From Oceanobacillus massiliensis str. N'diop (GTDB lineage Bacteria; Bacillota; Bacilli; Bacillales; Amphibacillaceae): a DNA stretch of 58,540 bases. The DNA is taken from the NCBI RefSeq assembly GCF_000285495.1, contig NZ_HE610976.1, forward strand, positions 152,007-210,546, given 5' to 3'. A model generated the notes under the pieces. It saw nothing but the letters and a program-made list of their open reading frames with translations, was not told where the DNA came from and ran no database searches. Both the position numbers and the translations under genes were made by a program. Numbering within the stretch: the first letter of the stretch is position 1; each line of letters begins with the position of its first letter. This document shows, in pieces, positions 51,309 to 58,540 of this stretch.

Positions 51309-51727
51309 TTATTCTGTGGGTTTGGGGGGAATTCCGCGGGTTTGGCATTTATTCCGCGATTTCTGCGGTTATTCCGCGAGTCTGGCGGTTATTCCGCGGG
51401 TCTGGCGATTATTCCGCGTTTTCAGCCATTATTCCGCGGGTCTACCAATTATTCCGCGTTTTCTGCAGTTATTCCGCGATTCTACCGATTATTCCGCGGG
51501 TCTACCGATTATTCCGCGGTTTCTGCGGTTATTCCGCGGTTCCTGCCATTATTCCGCGGTTCCTGCCATTATTCCGCGGGTTACCAATTATTCCGCGATT
51601 TCTGCCATTATTCCGCGGGTCTACCAATTATTCCACGATTTCACCGATTATTCCGCGGTTCTAGCACTTATTCCGCGGGTTTGGCAGTTATTCCGCGGGT
51701 TTGGGAGGAATTCCGCGGGTCTAGCGT
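51309..51727. repeat. Tandem array of a 20-bp repeat, 21 units
   Basis: Units start every 20 bp from 51309 (one, at 51569, is 19 bp). The first ten bases are TTATTCCGCG, exact in 17 of 21 units; the other ten vary around two types, GGTCTACCRA/GGTTTGGCAG and RTTTCTGCCA. CCGCGG palindromes arise where a G follows. Both ends use the same special boundary: GGGTTTGGG(G/A)G followed by GAATTCCGCGGGT (units 1-2 and 20-21). It is not CRISPR. Open frames through it come from the lack of stops in the unit; 20 is not a multiple of three and no frame has an RBS. 51143-51308 in front holds no gene. Confidence 0.92.
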
Positions 51728-51812
51728 GTTAATGGTGTTCCTCCTGCTTCCCCTCTTATTCTTCACAATATTTATACCGCCAATTGTGCAAAATCCGTCT
51801 CTTAACTCTGAC

Positions 51813-51855
51813 AAAAAAGATTCCAGCTATCATTTTCGATAGCTGGAATCTTTTA
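51813..51855 (-). terminator. Terminator after minJ
   Basis: 15-bp perfect stem AAGATTCCAGCTATC with its complement and a short loop, flanked by A6 and T4, usable on both strands. It isolates minJ from the repeat array. Confidence 0.88.
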
Positions 51856-51897
51856 ACACGTTTAAGGTTTGGTATGTCCCAGCCCTCTATATCACCT

Positions 51898-53094
51898 TTA
51901 GGTTCCAAACTTACGTGCTTTTTTTTGGCGATATGGTGCGGATGGGAAGAGGAAACCAAGCTCATAATGATCCCCTTCATAAAAGGCTCCCTGTACAAAA
52001 CGCACTTCGTTGTAATCATCAAGTACTTCCAGTTTGAAAAAGGCACCGCTTCCCTGTAATGCTTCATAAAATTGTGACTCACTGGAAACTTTTCTTCCAT
52101 TGACCTTTGCAATGGTTTCCCCAACGAACACATCCAGTCTTGCTGCTGGTGTTCCCGGGATGACGCCTACAATCTTTAATCCGATTTCCTGCGGGCGGAA
52201 GAAAGGCCTTCTCAATCTGTCCCCAACGCGGTACTTGTAATTTAAATATTCCTTTCCGAGTATTGCCAATACGATTGCTGCAATAGATAGGTATGGAATA
52301 AAAATACTGCCTGCAGCGATCAGAACGATACCAATTCCCAACAGTACATTAAACTTTGCGATTTTTTTAGTTGCTTGTAGAGTGAAATGTCCTTTTGCCA
52401 AATAATCAAAACCAAATAGAAACGGAACTAGCGCCAGGCAATAACTGGTTTCTCCAATTGGAAAATATGGCCACCAGGGGGCAAAAGATGTGATTAGACC
52501 ATCGGGCATCAGAACAAAAAATGGTACAAGACTCAGTTTCTTAATACGATGCTGACCAACCCATACTCCCCGGTCACTTAAGGCAATAGCAGGAAAAGTC
52601 TCATTCCTGTTCACCCTTGCAATCAAAACGGATTCAAAGATGATGAATATCCCAAGCAATAGTGCCAGTGCAGTATAGTTGGACTCCGTAAATAAATTTT
52701 CATTGAAGATTGATTGATTGTCCATTACGTATGGCAAGAACAATAACAATAAAAATGTTAAACCGATAGTATAGCTTGGTGAAAGCAGCGAAAATCTTAA
52801 TGTTATACTCAATACGATTGTTACGGCTGCCAATAGAATAATCGTTTCTGGTGAAAGAACAATTCCAGATATAATCGTTATGATGGAAATCAGCAAACCG
52901 GCTATCAATGATACCAGCCATGTGTTTTTCCATTCTGAGAATATATCAAATACCTTTATCCCAAAATCAAGCCGTTCCCGCTTTATCCGGCGGTACCCGG
53001 CAAATAGTATTAATAATACGCTCCAGTACAGTAATGGATTTAAAAATAACCTACCGATACCTTTTGAAAATTCAATTAGCCATTCCTCTGCCAA
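51898..53094 (-). CDS. minJ: MinJ-like membrane protein with C-terminal PDZ domain
   Basis: In B. subtilis MinJ bridges DivIVA and MinD to place the division inhibitor at poles and septa. 398 residues: about seven to eight membrane spans (roughly residues 15-290) and a cytoplasmic or extracytoplasmic PDZ domain (about 300-385: GLKIVGVIPGTPAARLDVFVG, VNGRKVSSESQFYEAL). The basic end RQKKARKFGT follows. Topology and place beside ctpB match B. subtilis yvjD. A general YvjB-like PDZ protein is the only alternative. Confidence 0.8.
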   Translation of the reverse strand: MAEEWLIEFSKGIGRLFLNPLLYWSVLLILFAGYRRIKRERLDFGIKVFDIFSEWKNTWLVSLIAGLLISIITIISGIVLSPETIILLAAVTIVLSITLRFSLLSPSYTIGLTFLLLLFLPYVMDNQSIFNENLFTESNYTALALLLGIFIIFESVLIARVNRNETFPAIALSDRGVWVGQHRIKKLSLVPFFVLMPDGLITSFAPWWPYFPIGETSYCLALVPFLFGFDYLAKGHFTLQATKKIAKFNVLLGIGIVLIAAGSIFIPYLSIAAIVLAILGKEYLNYKYRVGDRLRRPFFRPQEIGLKIVGVIPGTPAARLDVFVGETIAKVNGRKVSSESQFYEALQGSGAFFKLEVLDDYNEVRFVQGAFYEGDHYELGFLFPSAPYRQKKARKFGT

Positions 53095-53239
53095 AATATG
53101 TCACCCGCTTCTATGTCTAATAACTGTCTATTTACTATATTCGAGAGCTCACTGCTATTTTCCTGCCAAAGTGTATAGAAAACCCCAAATGCAAGCAGAA
53201 ATATTGATGCCTCCCTACTAGCCTAAAACAAACTAAATG

Positions 53240-53267
53240 AAAATCCACAGCTTCTCACCGTGGATTC
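53240..53267 (-). terminator. Probable terminator after ctpB
   Basis: 7-bp stem AATCCAC/GTGGATT with a 12-nt loop and only TTTTC after it on the minus strand; weak. Confidence 0.45.
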
Positions 53268-53301
53268 ACATCACTTCCTCTATTCTTCAAGTCTATTGCC
53301 A

Positions 53302-54771
53302 TTATTGATACAACTCATCAAGGGCAGTTCCCATCTGTTGATCATCTTCATTATCCCGGATTTTTTCGATTACTTGAGTCTCGATCAATCCAGCGGTTTC
53401 CTGATCAACTTCTCCGGTAGCATCCAATTCATTGTCAGCCTGAAAATCTTCTACAGCCTTCTCCGTTTCTTTACTGAAATAGCCATCCGTACGGCCAGTA
53501 TCATAACCTAAGCCCGAGAGCATAATCTGCATGTTGGCAATCCCTTCATCTGTATGGTCATAGACAAAAGGTTCTTCAGCTTCAATCGGATAGGTGTAAT
53601 AGTAATCGGGTTGTTTAGCCTCCACCGTTGGCTCAACACCCTTTTCATTAATCCATTCACCTTTTGGCGATAACCATTTATATGTTGTCAGTTTAATAGA
53701 GCTTCCATCGCCAAGCGGCACCGCCTGTTGTACGGTTCCCTTTCCATAGCTCGTCTCCCCAACCACATCATAGCCAAGCTCCTTCATCGCAACTGCAAGA
53801 ATTTCTGAAGCAGAAGCACTGCCTTCATTGATTAGCACACTGATTGGATATCCTTTCTTTTCACCCAGCTGCGAATGGTATTCTTCCTTCTCGCCATTTC
53901 CGTCTTCAATTTGGATATACGGCATATCTTCTGGTACAAATAATGCCAGCATTTCCTCGACTACATTCAGCAGTCCACCGGGATTCCCTCGAACATCAAT
54001 AACAAGCCCTTCAATTCCTTCTTTTTCCAGGGCATTTAATTGCTCTTCAAATTCCTTGGCAGTATTCTCGGAGAAATTGGTGACTTCCAGAATACCTGTC
54101 TGCTTTCCATCGATTGTTTCTGTGCTGCTGTATACTGTTTCAACAGGTATTTCATCTCGAGTAATGGTAACCTTGAACGGTTCTGTTACACCTGCACGCT
54201 GAATTTCCAGGACTACTTCAGAACCCTTTTCACCCCGAATTTTTGCAACTGCTTCATTTAGGTTCAATCCCTCAAGGCTTTCACCATCCACTGTTACTAC
54301 TTGATCATTGGGACGCAATCCTACCTTTTCGGCAGGTGAATCCTTTATTGGAGCCACAATGGTAACCATCCCATTTGTCATGCTTACCTCAGCGCCAATT
54401 CCCTCAAAAGATGACTCAATCTGATTGTTGAACTGATCGACAGTTTCCACATCCATATAAGAAGTATGCGGATCCTCAAGTGTTGCAAGCATCCCTTCAA
54501 TCGCACCTTCGACTAACTGTTTATCTTCTACATCTTCCAGGTAATTCTGTTTAATTAAGTCATATGCTTGTGTGATTTTATCTAAGTTTGCAGGTAGGTC
54601 CGATGTTTCGGTGTTCGACGAGCCTTTCGTGTTCTCGTCTCCAGCATCCGCCAATGACTTCGTGTTAGGTTCATCCGGTTGTGCCAGCTGAACACCGGCA
54701 TATGCTCCCGCAAAACCGAGTACTAGTGCTGCAACCAGAATTAAAACAATCTGTGACTTCTTTAAATTCAT
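53302..54771 (-). CDS. ctpB: C-terminal processing serine protease CtpB
   Basis: Secreted, membrane-anchored S41 protease; in B. subtilis CtpB cleaves SpoIVFA in the sigma-K checkpoint. 489 residues: N-terminal anchor, PDZ domain (IGAEVSMTNGMVTIVAPIKD, DQVVTVDGESLEGL), S41 core with the catalytic Ser in NEGSASASEI and Lys in GETSYGKGTVQQ, then a peptidoglycan-binding domain near the end (LSGLGYDTGRTDGYFSKETE). AGAGGTG decides the ATG at 54771. The role in sporulation is by homology; CtpA-type housekeeping is possible. Confidence 0.92.
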   Translation of the reverse strand: MNLKKSQIVLILVAALVLGFAGAYAGVQLAQPDEPNTKSLADAGDENTKGSSNTETSDLPANLDKITQAYDLIKQNYLEDVEDKQLVEGAIEGMLATLEDPHTSYMDVETVDQFNNQIESSFEGIGAEVSMTNGMVTIVAPIKDSPAEKVGLRPNDQVVTVDGESLEGLNLNEAVAKIRGEKGSEVVLEIQRAGVTEPFKVTITRDEIPVETVYSSTETIDGKQTGILEVTNFSENTAKEFEEQLNALEKEGIEGLVIDVRGNPGGLLNVVEEMLALFVPEDMPYIQIEDGNGEKEEYHSQLGEKKGYPISVLINEGSASASEILAVAMKELGYDVVGETSYGKGTVQQAVPLGDGSSIKLTTYKWLSPKGEWINEKGVEPTVEAKQPDYYYTYPIEAEEPFVYDHTDEGIANMQIMLSGLGYDTGRTDGYFSKETEKAVEDFQADNELDATGEVDQETAGLIETQVIEKIRDNEDDQQMGTALDELYQ

Positions 54772-54962
54772 TTTTCCACCTCTGTTTTCTATTGACACTA
54801 TGTAATAGTATATGGCTCGCCCAATCGTTTTACGAATGGGAAATACCATTATTATCGGCATCCAAAAAGCTAAATAAAGCATACCATTTTATTCTTTTAT
54901 TGACTAACTTTTTAACCAGCCTATGAAACTGTGATGAAGTCCCCAAATTTTGGAGTTTTATA

Positions 54963-55192
54963 TTAAGCAGTTAATTGGTTGGTATGAATAGAGTATTGAC
55001 CAGGTTCATGCCTGCCAATTTTTGCTTTATACGCTTGTTCTTTTAACGATTAATATAATCTTCAATTTTTTCTTTTTAATTCCTCTAAGATACATTTTCT
55101 TCTCCTAAAATATCTATGTTTAAATAGACCAAAGAAATTTTGCATTGATGAATTTTCTTGCAGTTTCCTTTTGTGAGTTATTACTGAAGAAC
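54963..55192 (-). pseudogene. Remnant of an IS3-family (IS150-like) transposase
   Basis: On the minus strand, read with at least three frame changes, the translation gives GNC (as in SRKGNCxDN), then SSMQNFFGLFKHRYF, ILEELKRKIEDYIN, and AKIGRHEPGQYSIHTNQLTA before a stop at 54963. This follows the C-terminal third of IS3-family OrfB: GNCxDNAxxENFFGLLK, the helix before YNNxRI, and KxxxxSPVQYR. The catalytic Glu is now Gln, and stops and shifts show it is dead. No ends, orfA or target duplication were found. The other parts of 54772-55516 are AT-rich with no gene I can support. Confidence 0.72.
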
Positions 55193-55427
55193 CTGCTCCA
55201 TAAATCTTCATGTATCCTGCATAAAATTAACAGAGTCACTTTCCTTTATTCCTCTTAATCCTTCAGCACCAAATTTATCATGAATTTTATCCAATATTAA
55301 TCTTAACATACGGTTTCACTCCATGTTTTTGAACTGAAATTTATAACCAAGTTTTCCTTCTTAACTTTCTCTTACTGTCGCCAATTTAAACCTTCCACTT
55401 TATTTAGATATAAATGAATACAATAAA

Positions 55428-55470
55428 TACCCCAAAAGTAAGATTTGTTACTCTAACTTTTGGGGTATAA
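55428..55470 (-). terminator. Terminator after the M23 peptidase gene
   Basis: Stem TACCCCAAAAGT.../...CTTTTGGGGTA (arms 55428-55440 and 55455-55467) followed by TTTATT on the minus strand. Confidence 0.87.
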
Positions 55471-55516
55471 AACATAGTCATTAATGCCTTATTGTTACTC
55501 GAATTTCCTATCAATA

Positions 55517-56905
55517 CTATTTCAGGAAAGGCATTGGGTCAATTCCCGCACCTTGGTTCCATTGTCCTTCGTGTACTTCAAAATGTAAATGACTTCCAAA
55601 TGAATGTCCTGTGTTACCCATCGCTCCAATATGTTGACCAGAACTTACAGAATCATTTAGGTTGACCGAACGTGCCGAAAGATGTGCATAAACCGTAGTT
55701 TTGTTATATTGCGGATGATAAATATAGATTACATTTCCATAACTGCTTGAATAAGCTGATCTTGTAACAGTTCCGGATGAAGCAGCATTAATCTCAGTAC
55801 CAGTAGAGTTTGCAATATCTATACCTTTATGGTTTCCAAGACTTCTGATTCCATAATAAGAAGAAATTCTTCCTTGCGTTGGCCAGTCGAAAATTCCTTT
55901 GCTGTTTCCTGTAGAAGGAGTTGCAGATGCAGTCCCTGAGCCAGTATTGGAACTTGGAGCAGAAGATGATTTAGCTGCTTTTTTACGAGCTGCTTCTTCT
56001 TTTGCCAGTTGTTCCAATTCACCTTTTTGTGATTCATATTGCTGCATTGCAACTTTCACAGCAGCTGCCTGATCACTAAGTACCTTTTGTTCTTCTTCAA
56101 CACCCATTTTATGTTCTTCCAAGTCACCATGCTCTTCTTCCAATTGAGCGAGCAATGTTTCTCTTTGAGCCATCTGATTATCCAACTGGCCTTTTAAGGC
56201 AACAAGATCTTGCTTTTGATTTTCAAGGGATTTCTTTTTATCTTCTACCGCAACTTTTTGTTTTTCCACTTCTACTTTGCTTGTTTCCACTTCTTCTTTG
56301 CTTGCCTGAAGCACTTTCTTATCTGCTGCCTGTTCTTCCATGATTGTTTTGTCGGAATCCATTATCGTGTTCACTGCTGTCGTCCTAGTGATGAAATCTC
56401 CAAAACTGTTTGAACCGAAGATAACAGCCAGGTATTTCATTTCCCCGCCATTTTGCTGTATGGCACGCAGACGGTCTTTCAGCAATGCATCGCGTTTAGC
56501 GATTCTGTCTTCCAATACCGTAATCTCTTCTTTTAATTCTTTGATTCTATCAGTCAATTCATTGATTTTATTGCCTAGTTTCTCTATTTGACTGTTTGTA
56601 TCGGAAATCTCGTTTTCTTTCGTGCTTATCTTACTTTGTGTATCGGAAAGCTTTTCATCAATTGAATTGATTTCCTGTTCCACTGAACCCTGCTTTTTCT
56701 CGTTTTCTCCCAGTTTGCTTTCGGTCTCCTGTTTGGAACCTTCCAACTTACTCTTTTCACTATTTAATTGTGATTCTTCTTTTTCCAGATCATTTATCTT
56801 CTTTTCAAGTTCACTAACGGTTTCTGCTGAAACATGGCTTATCTGTGCAGGTAATACTGTTAAAAGTAATGCAGCGGTTAACGTAACTGAAGCTATCTTT
56901 TTCAC
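55517..56905 (-). CDS. Secreted coiled-coil M23 peptidoglycan endopeptidase (EnvC-like)
   Basis: Cell-wall hydrolase probably controlled by FtsEX. 462 residues: signal peptide cleaved after VSA (residue 27), a long coiled coil (about 30-300, heavy in E, K, Q and L), a Ser/Ala/Gly-rich linker, and a LytM/M23 domain with zinc ligands His359 and Asp363 (HKGID) and catalytic HxH at 439-441 (HLHFEVH). EnvC and PcsB show the same coiled-coil plus hydrolase plan and work with FtsEX; here it directly follows ftsX (51 bp). B. subtilis uses CwlO instead. Confidence 0.9.
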   Translation of the reverse strand: MKKIASVTLTAALLLTVLPAQISHVSAETVSELEKKINDLEKEESQLNSEKSKLEGSKQETESKLGENEKKQGSVEQEINSIDEKLSDTQSKISTKENEISDTNSQIEKLGNKINELTDRIKELKEEITVLEDRIAKRDALLKDRLRAIQQNGGEMKYLAVIFGSNSFGDFITRTTAVNTIMDSDKTIMEEQAADKKVLQASKEEVETSKVEVEKQKVAVEDKKKSLENQKQDLVALKGQLDNQMAQRETLLAQLEEEHGDLEEHKMGVEEEQKVLSDQAAAVKVAMQQYESQKGELEQLAKEEAARKKAAKSSSAPSSNTGSGTASATPSTGNSKGIFDWPTQGRISSYYGIRSLGNHKGIDIANSTGTEINAASSGTVTRSAYSSSYGNVIYIYHPQYNKTTVYAHLSARSVNLNDSVSSGQHIGAMGNTGHSFGSHLHFEVHEGQWNQGAGIDPMPFLK

Positions 56906-56956
56906 TCGTATTTTCCCCTTTTCCTCTAAAAATTAAAAATGTCTTTTTATCTGCTG

Positions 56957-57850
56957 TTAAACCTTTAAGAATTTACGGACACTCATAACGCTTCCCCAAA
57001 TACCAATAAGCGCACCAATCACTAATATCATCAGGGATAGTTGCCATGCAAATGGACTGAATGGCAGTATTTCCACAAAGCTGAATGATATCTGATCACT
57101 GAAGTTTGTATAGAGATAGTAGTAGCCACCAAGAATGACGGCAATCGGAATAATGGAGCCAAGAACTCCAAGCAGAAGTCCTTCAATGAAGAAAGGCCAT
57201 CTAATAAATCCGTTTGTTGCTCCTACCAATTTCTGAATATTGATTTCACTGCTTCGTGCCATAATTGTAATTTTTATTGTATTGGAGATCAGGAAAATTG
57301 CTGTGAATACAAGTGCAATGATTAAAACAAGTCCAACGACTCTAGCATAGTTATTGAACTCAAATAGCTGTTCTACGACATCCTGACCAAATTCTACTTT
57401 ATCGACAGAATCAAATTGTTCAATCTCATCTGCAATTCGTTCTGTATCCTCCGGTTCAGCCGCCGTTACTACGTAAACATGGTTTAATGGATTATCCTGT
57501 TCAAATAACTGCCAGGACTCGCCTTCCTCTCCCATGCTCTCAATCAGCTTCTGTAACTCATCATCATTGGATGAAAATGATACAGAGTCAATTCCTTCAA
57601 CCTGTTCAATTTGATCACCGAGCGCGATGATTTGTTCTTCAGTAGCCGTCAAATCAATCATTGTATTGATTTGCACATCATCTTCTATATTATTTGCTAT
57701 CTCATTCAGGTTAAGGACAAGCGCTAGGAAAACCCCAACCAGAATCAATGTCGTTGTAACCGCCCCGATCGAAGCGATTGTCATCCAGCCATTTCGGATT
57801 ATATTTTTTGATCCTTCTCTTAAATGACGCAAAAATGTTCTAAATCTCAT
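56957..57850 (-). CDS. ftsX: Cell division protein FtsX
   Basis: Permease-like membrane partner of FtsE that transmits a conformational signal to a wall hydrolase. 297 residues: span at about 23-45 (ASIGAVTTTLILVGVFL), a large extracellular loop (46-165) and three more spans at the end (IIALVFTAIFLI, IIPIAVILGGYYYLY, LMILVIGALIGIWG). The start is uncertain between ATG 57850 and 57856, both inside the ftsE end; B. subtilis FtsX favours 57850. Confidence 0.95.
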   Translation of the reverse strand: MRFRTFLRHLREGSKNIIRNGWMTIASIGAVTTTLILVGVFLALVLNLNEIANNIEDDVQINTMIDLTATEEQIIALGDQIEQVEGIDSVSFSSNDDELQKLIESMGEEGESWQLFEQDNPLNHVYVVTAAEPEDTERIADEIEQFDSVDKVEFGQDVVEQLFEFNNYARVVGLVLIIALVFTAIFLISNTIKITIMARSSEINIQKLVGATNGFIRWPFFIEGLLLGVLGSIIPIAVILGGYYYLYTNFSDQISFSFVEILPFSPFAWQLSLMILVIGALIGIWGSVMSVRKFLKV

Positions 57851-58526
57851 AGCCATAATCACCTCTGTGCTCATCTCTAACAATTAAACCGTCTTCGATA
57901 GCAATAACGCGCTTTTTAATCGCGTTAACAATTTCTTTACTATGAGTGGCCATAATAATTGTTGTACCGCTTGCGTTGATTTCTTCAAATGTTTTCATGA
58001 TTCCCCATGATGTTTCGGGATCCAGGTTTCCGGTAGGCTCGTCTGCAATTACAATTTTGGGGTAATTTACGATGGCTCGTGCAATCGAAACACGCTGCTG
58101 TTCCCCTCCGGATAGTTCATTTGGAAGAAAACGGGCCTTATTCTTCAAGCCCACTTGTTCAAGTACTTCCATTACACGTTTGCGGATGTTTTTTGGAGAT
58201 TCCTCTATAACTTCCAAAGCAAATGCGATATTTTCATAGACTGACATTTTTGGCAGCAGCTTAAAGTCCTGATAAACCACGCCAATATTTCTTCTAAGGT
58301 AAGGGACTCTACGTTCTTTTATTTTACTGAGATCTGTATCTCCAATAACAATTGTTCCACTTGAAGGTTTTACTTCTCTGAACATCAATTTAATGAATGT
58401 TGATTTCCCGGCACCGCTCGGACCAACAATATATACGAATTCACCTTGTTTTATATCGACGTTAACACCGTTAAGTGCCGTAACCCCGTTAGGGTACGTC
58501 TTATAAATATCTTTCATTACTATCAT
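57840..58526 (-). CDS. ftsE: Cell division ATP-binding protein FtsE
   Basis: ABC ATPase of the FtsEX complex. 228 residues: Walker A GPSGAGKST (35-43), Q-loop VVYQDFKLLP, signature LSGGEQQRVSIARA, Walker B VIADEPTGNLDP, H-loop ATHSKEI, and the FtsE-type end RDEHRGDYG. AGGTG nine nt before the ATG at 58526 decides the start; the GTG at 58538 lies inside that RBS. The gene is complete; its promoter is outside the window. Overlaps ftsX. Confidence 0.97.
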   Translation of the reverse strand: MIVMKDIYKTYPNGVTALNGVNVDIKQGEFVYIVGPSGAGKSTFIKLMFREVKPSSGTIVIGDTDLSKIKERRVPYLRRNIGVVYQDFKLLPKMSVYENIAFALEVIEESPKNIRKRVMEVLEQVGLKNKARFLPNELSGGEQQRVSIARAIVNYPKIVIADEPTGNLDPETSWGIMKTFEEINASGTTIIMATHSKEIVNAIKKRVIAIEDGLIVRDEHRGDYGYEI

Positions 58527-58540
58527 ATTATTTATCACCT

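Noticed and set aside
51309-51727. CRISPR array
   Set aside because: The conserved part is 10 bp and the variable part is 10 bp with only a few related variants, not unique spacers of about 30 bp. No cas genes are in the window.
51292-51842. Two long plus-strand open frames of about 146 and 166 codons reading IPRF/LFRG/YSAGL repeats
   Set aside because: They arise because the 20-bp unit has almost no stop codons. There is no RBS, the starts are arbitrary, and the third frame looks similar. A 20-bp unit also shifts frame every copy, so the DNA, not a peptide, is what is conserved.
53302-54771. ctpB as a duplicate of minJ because both carry PDZ domains
   Set aside because: CtpB has the S41 Ser/Lys catalytic residues and a peptidoglycan-binding end; MinJ has many membrane spans and no protease motif.
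55201-55320. 30-codon open stretch on the minus strand as a small gene or Y-family polymerase fragment
   Set aside because: A resemblance was considered but rests on a few residues. There is no good RBS and it runs into the transposase remnant.

Overview
The window is a core chromosomal segment of a low-GC Gram-positive bacterium of the family Bacillaceae. The evidence is the gene content and order, which match the Bacillus subtilis arrangement block by block: cggR-gapA-pgk-tpiA-gpmI-eno; clpP with a CtsR site and tRNA-Arg; rapZ-yvcK-whiA-crh; hprK-lgt-yvoD-ppaX-yvoF; uvrBA; minJ/ctpB; ftsEX. Bacillithiol genes (bshB2/yojF) and the acidic, salt-tolerant flavour of several secreted proteins fit the Oceanobacillus/Virgibacillus/Lentibacillus group. 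The genus is inference.

Layout. 1-7.3 kb: lower glycolysis operon under its repressor CggR (minus strand). 7.4-7.9 kb: a noncoding MITE-like repeat. 7.9-9.4 kb: a thioredoxin-fold protein and sigma-54. 9.6-10.5 kb: a YitT-family membrane protein. 10.6-15.1 kb: a TAXI/TRAP uptake system with a fumarylacetoacetase-like enzyme. 15.4-17.0 kb: a YtkA-like lipoprotein, an RNase HI-like protein and shikimate kinase. 17.1-19.3 kb: thiolase, 3-hydroxybutyrate dehydrogenase and tRNA-Arg(CCG). 19.5-23.7 kb: clpP, then crh, a whiA split by one base, yvcK and rapZ. 24-26 kb: trxB and a TPR protein. 26.3-33.4 kb: glycerol and dihydroxyacetone use (glpD, dhaKLM, glpFK, glpP). 33.4-37.4 kb: yvoF, ppaX, yvoD, lgt, hprK. 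37.5-39.2 kb: yvlCD and bshB2/yojF. 39.4-46.1 kb: molybdenum cofactor genes and modAB, without modC. 46.2-51.1 kb: uvrA and uvrB with an SOS box. 51.3-51.7 kb: a 21-unit array of a 20-bp repeat. 51.9-58.5 kb: minJ, ctpB, a decayed IS3-family transposase, an M23 peptidase, ftsX and ftsE.

Carbon control is a recurring theme. HprK and its regulatory substrate Crh are both here, together with CggR (glycolysis), GlpP (glycerol antitermination), a perfect CcpA cre site over the glpF promoter, a GlpK with the PTS-phosphorylatable histidine, and the PTS-type DhaM.

Most of the window is ordinary housekeeping DNA. The items that stand out are the 20-bp repeat array between uvrB and minJ, the whiA frameshift on an A6 run that a -1 slip would repair exactly, the matched GlpP leader motifs, the MITE-like element, the IS3 remnant inside the cell-division/wall cluster, and the missing modC. 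No new defence or mobile system was recognised.
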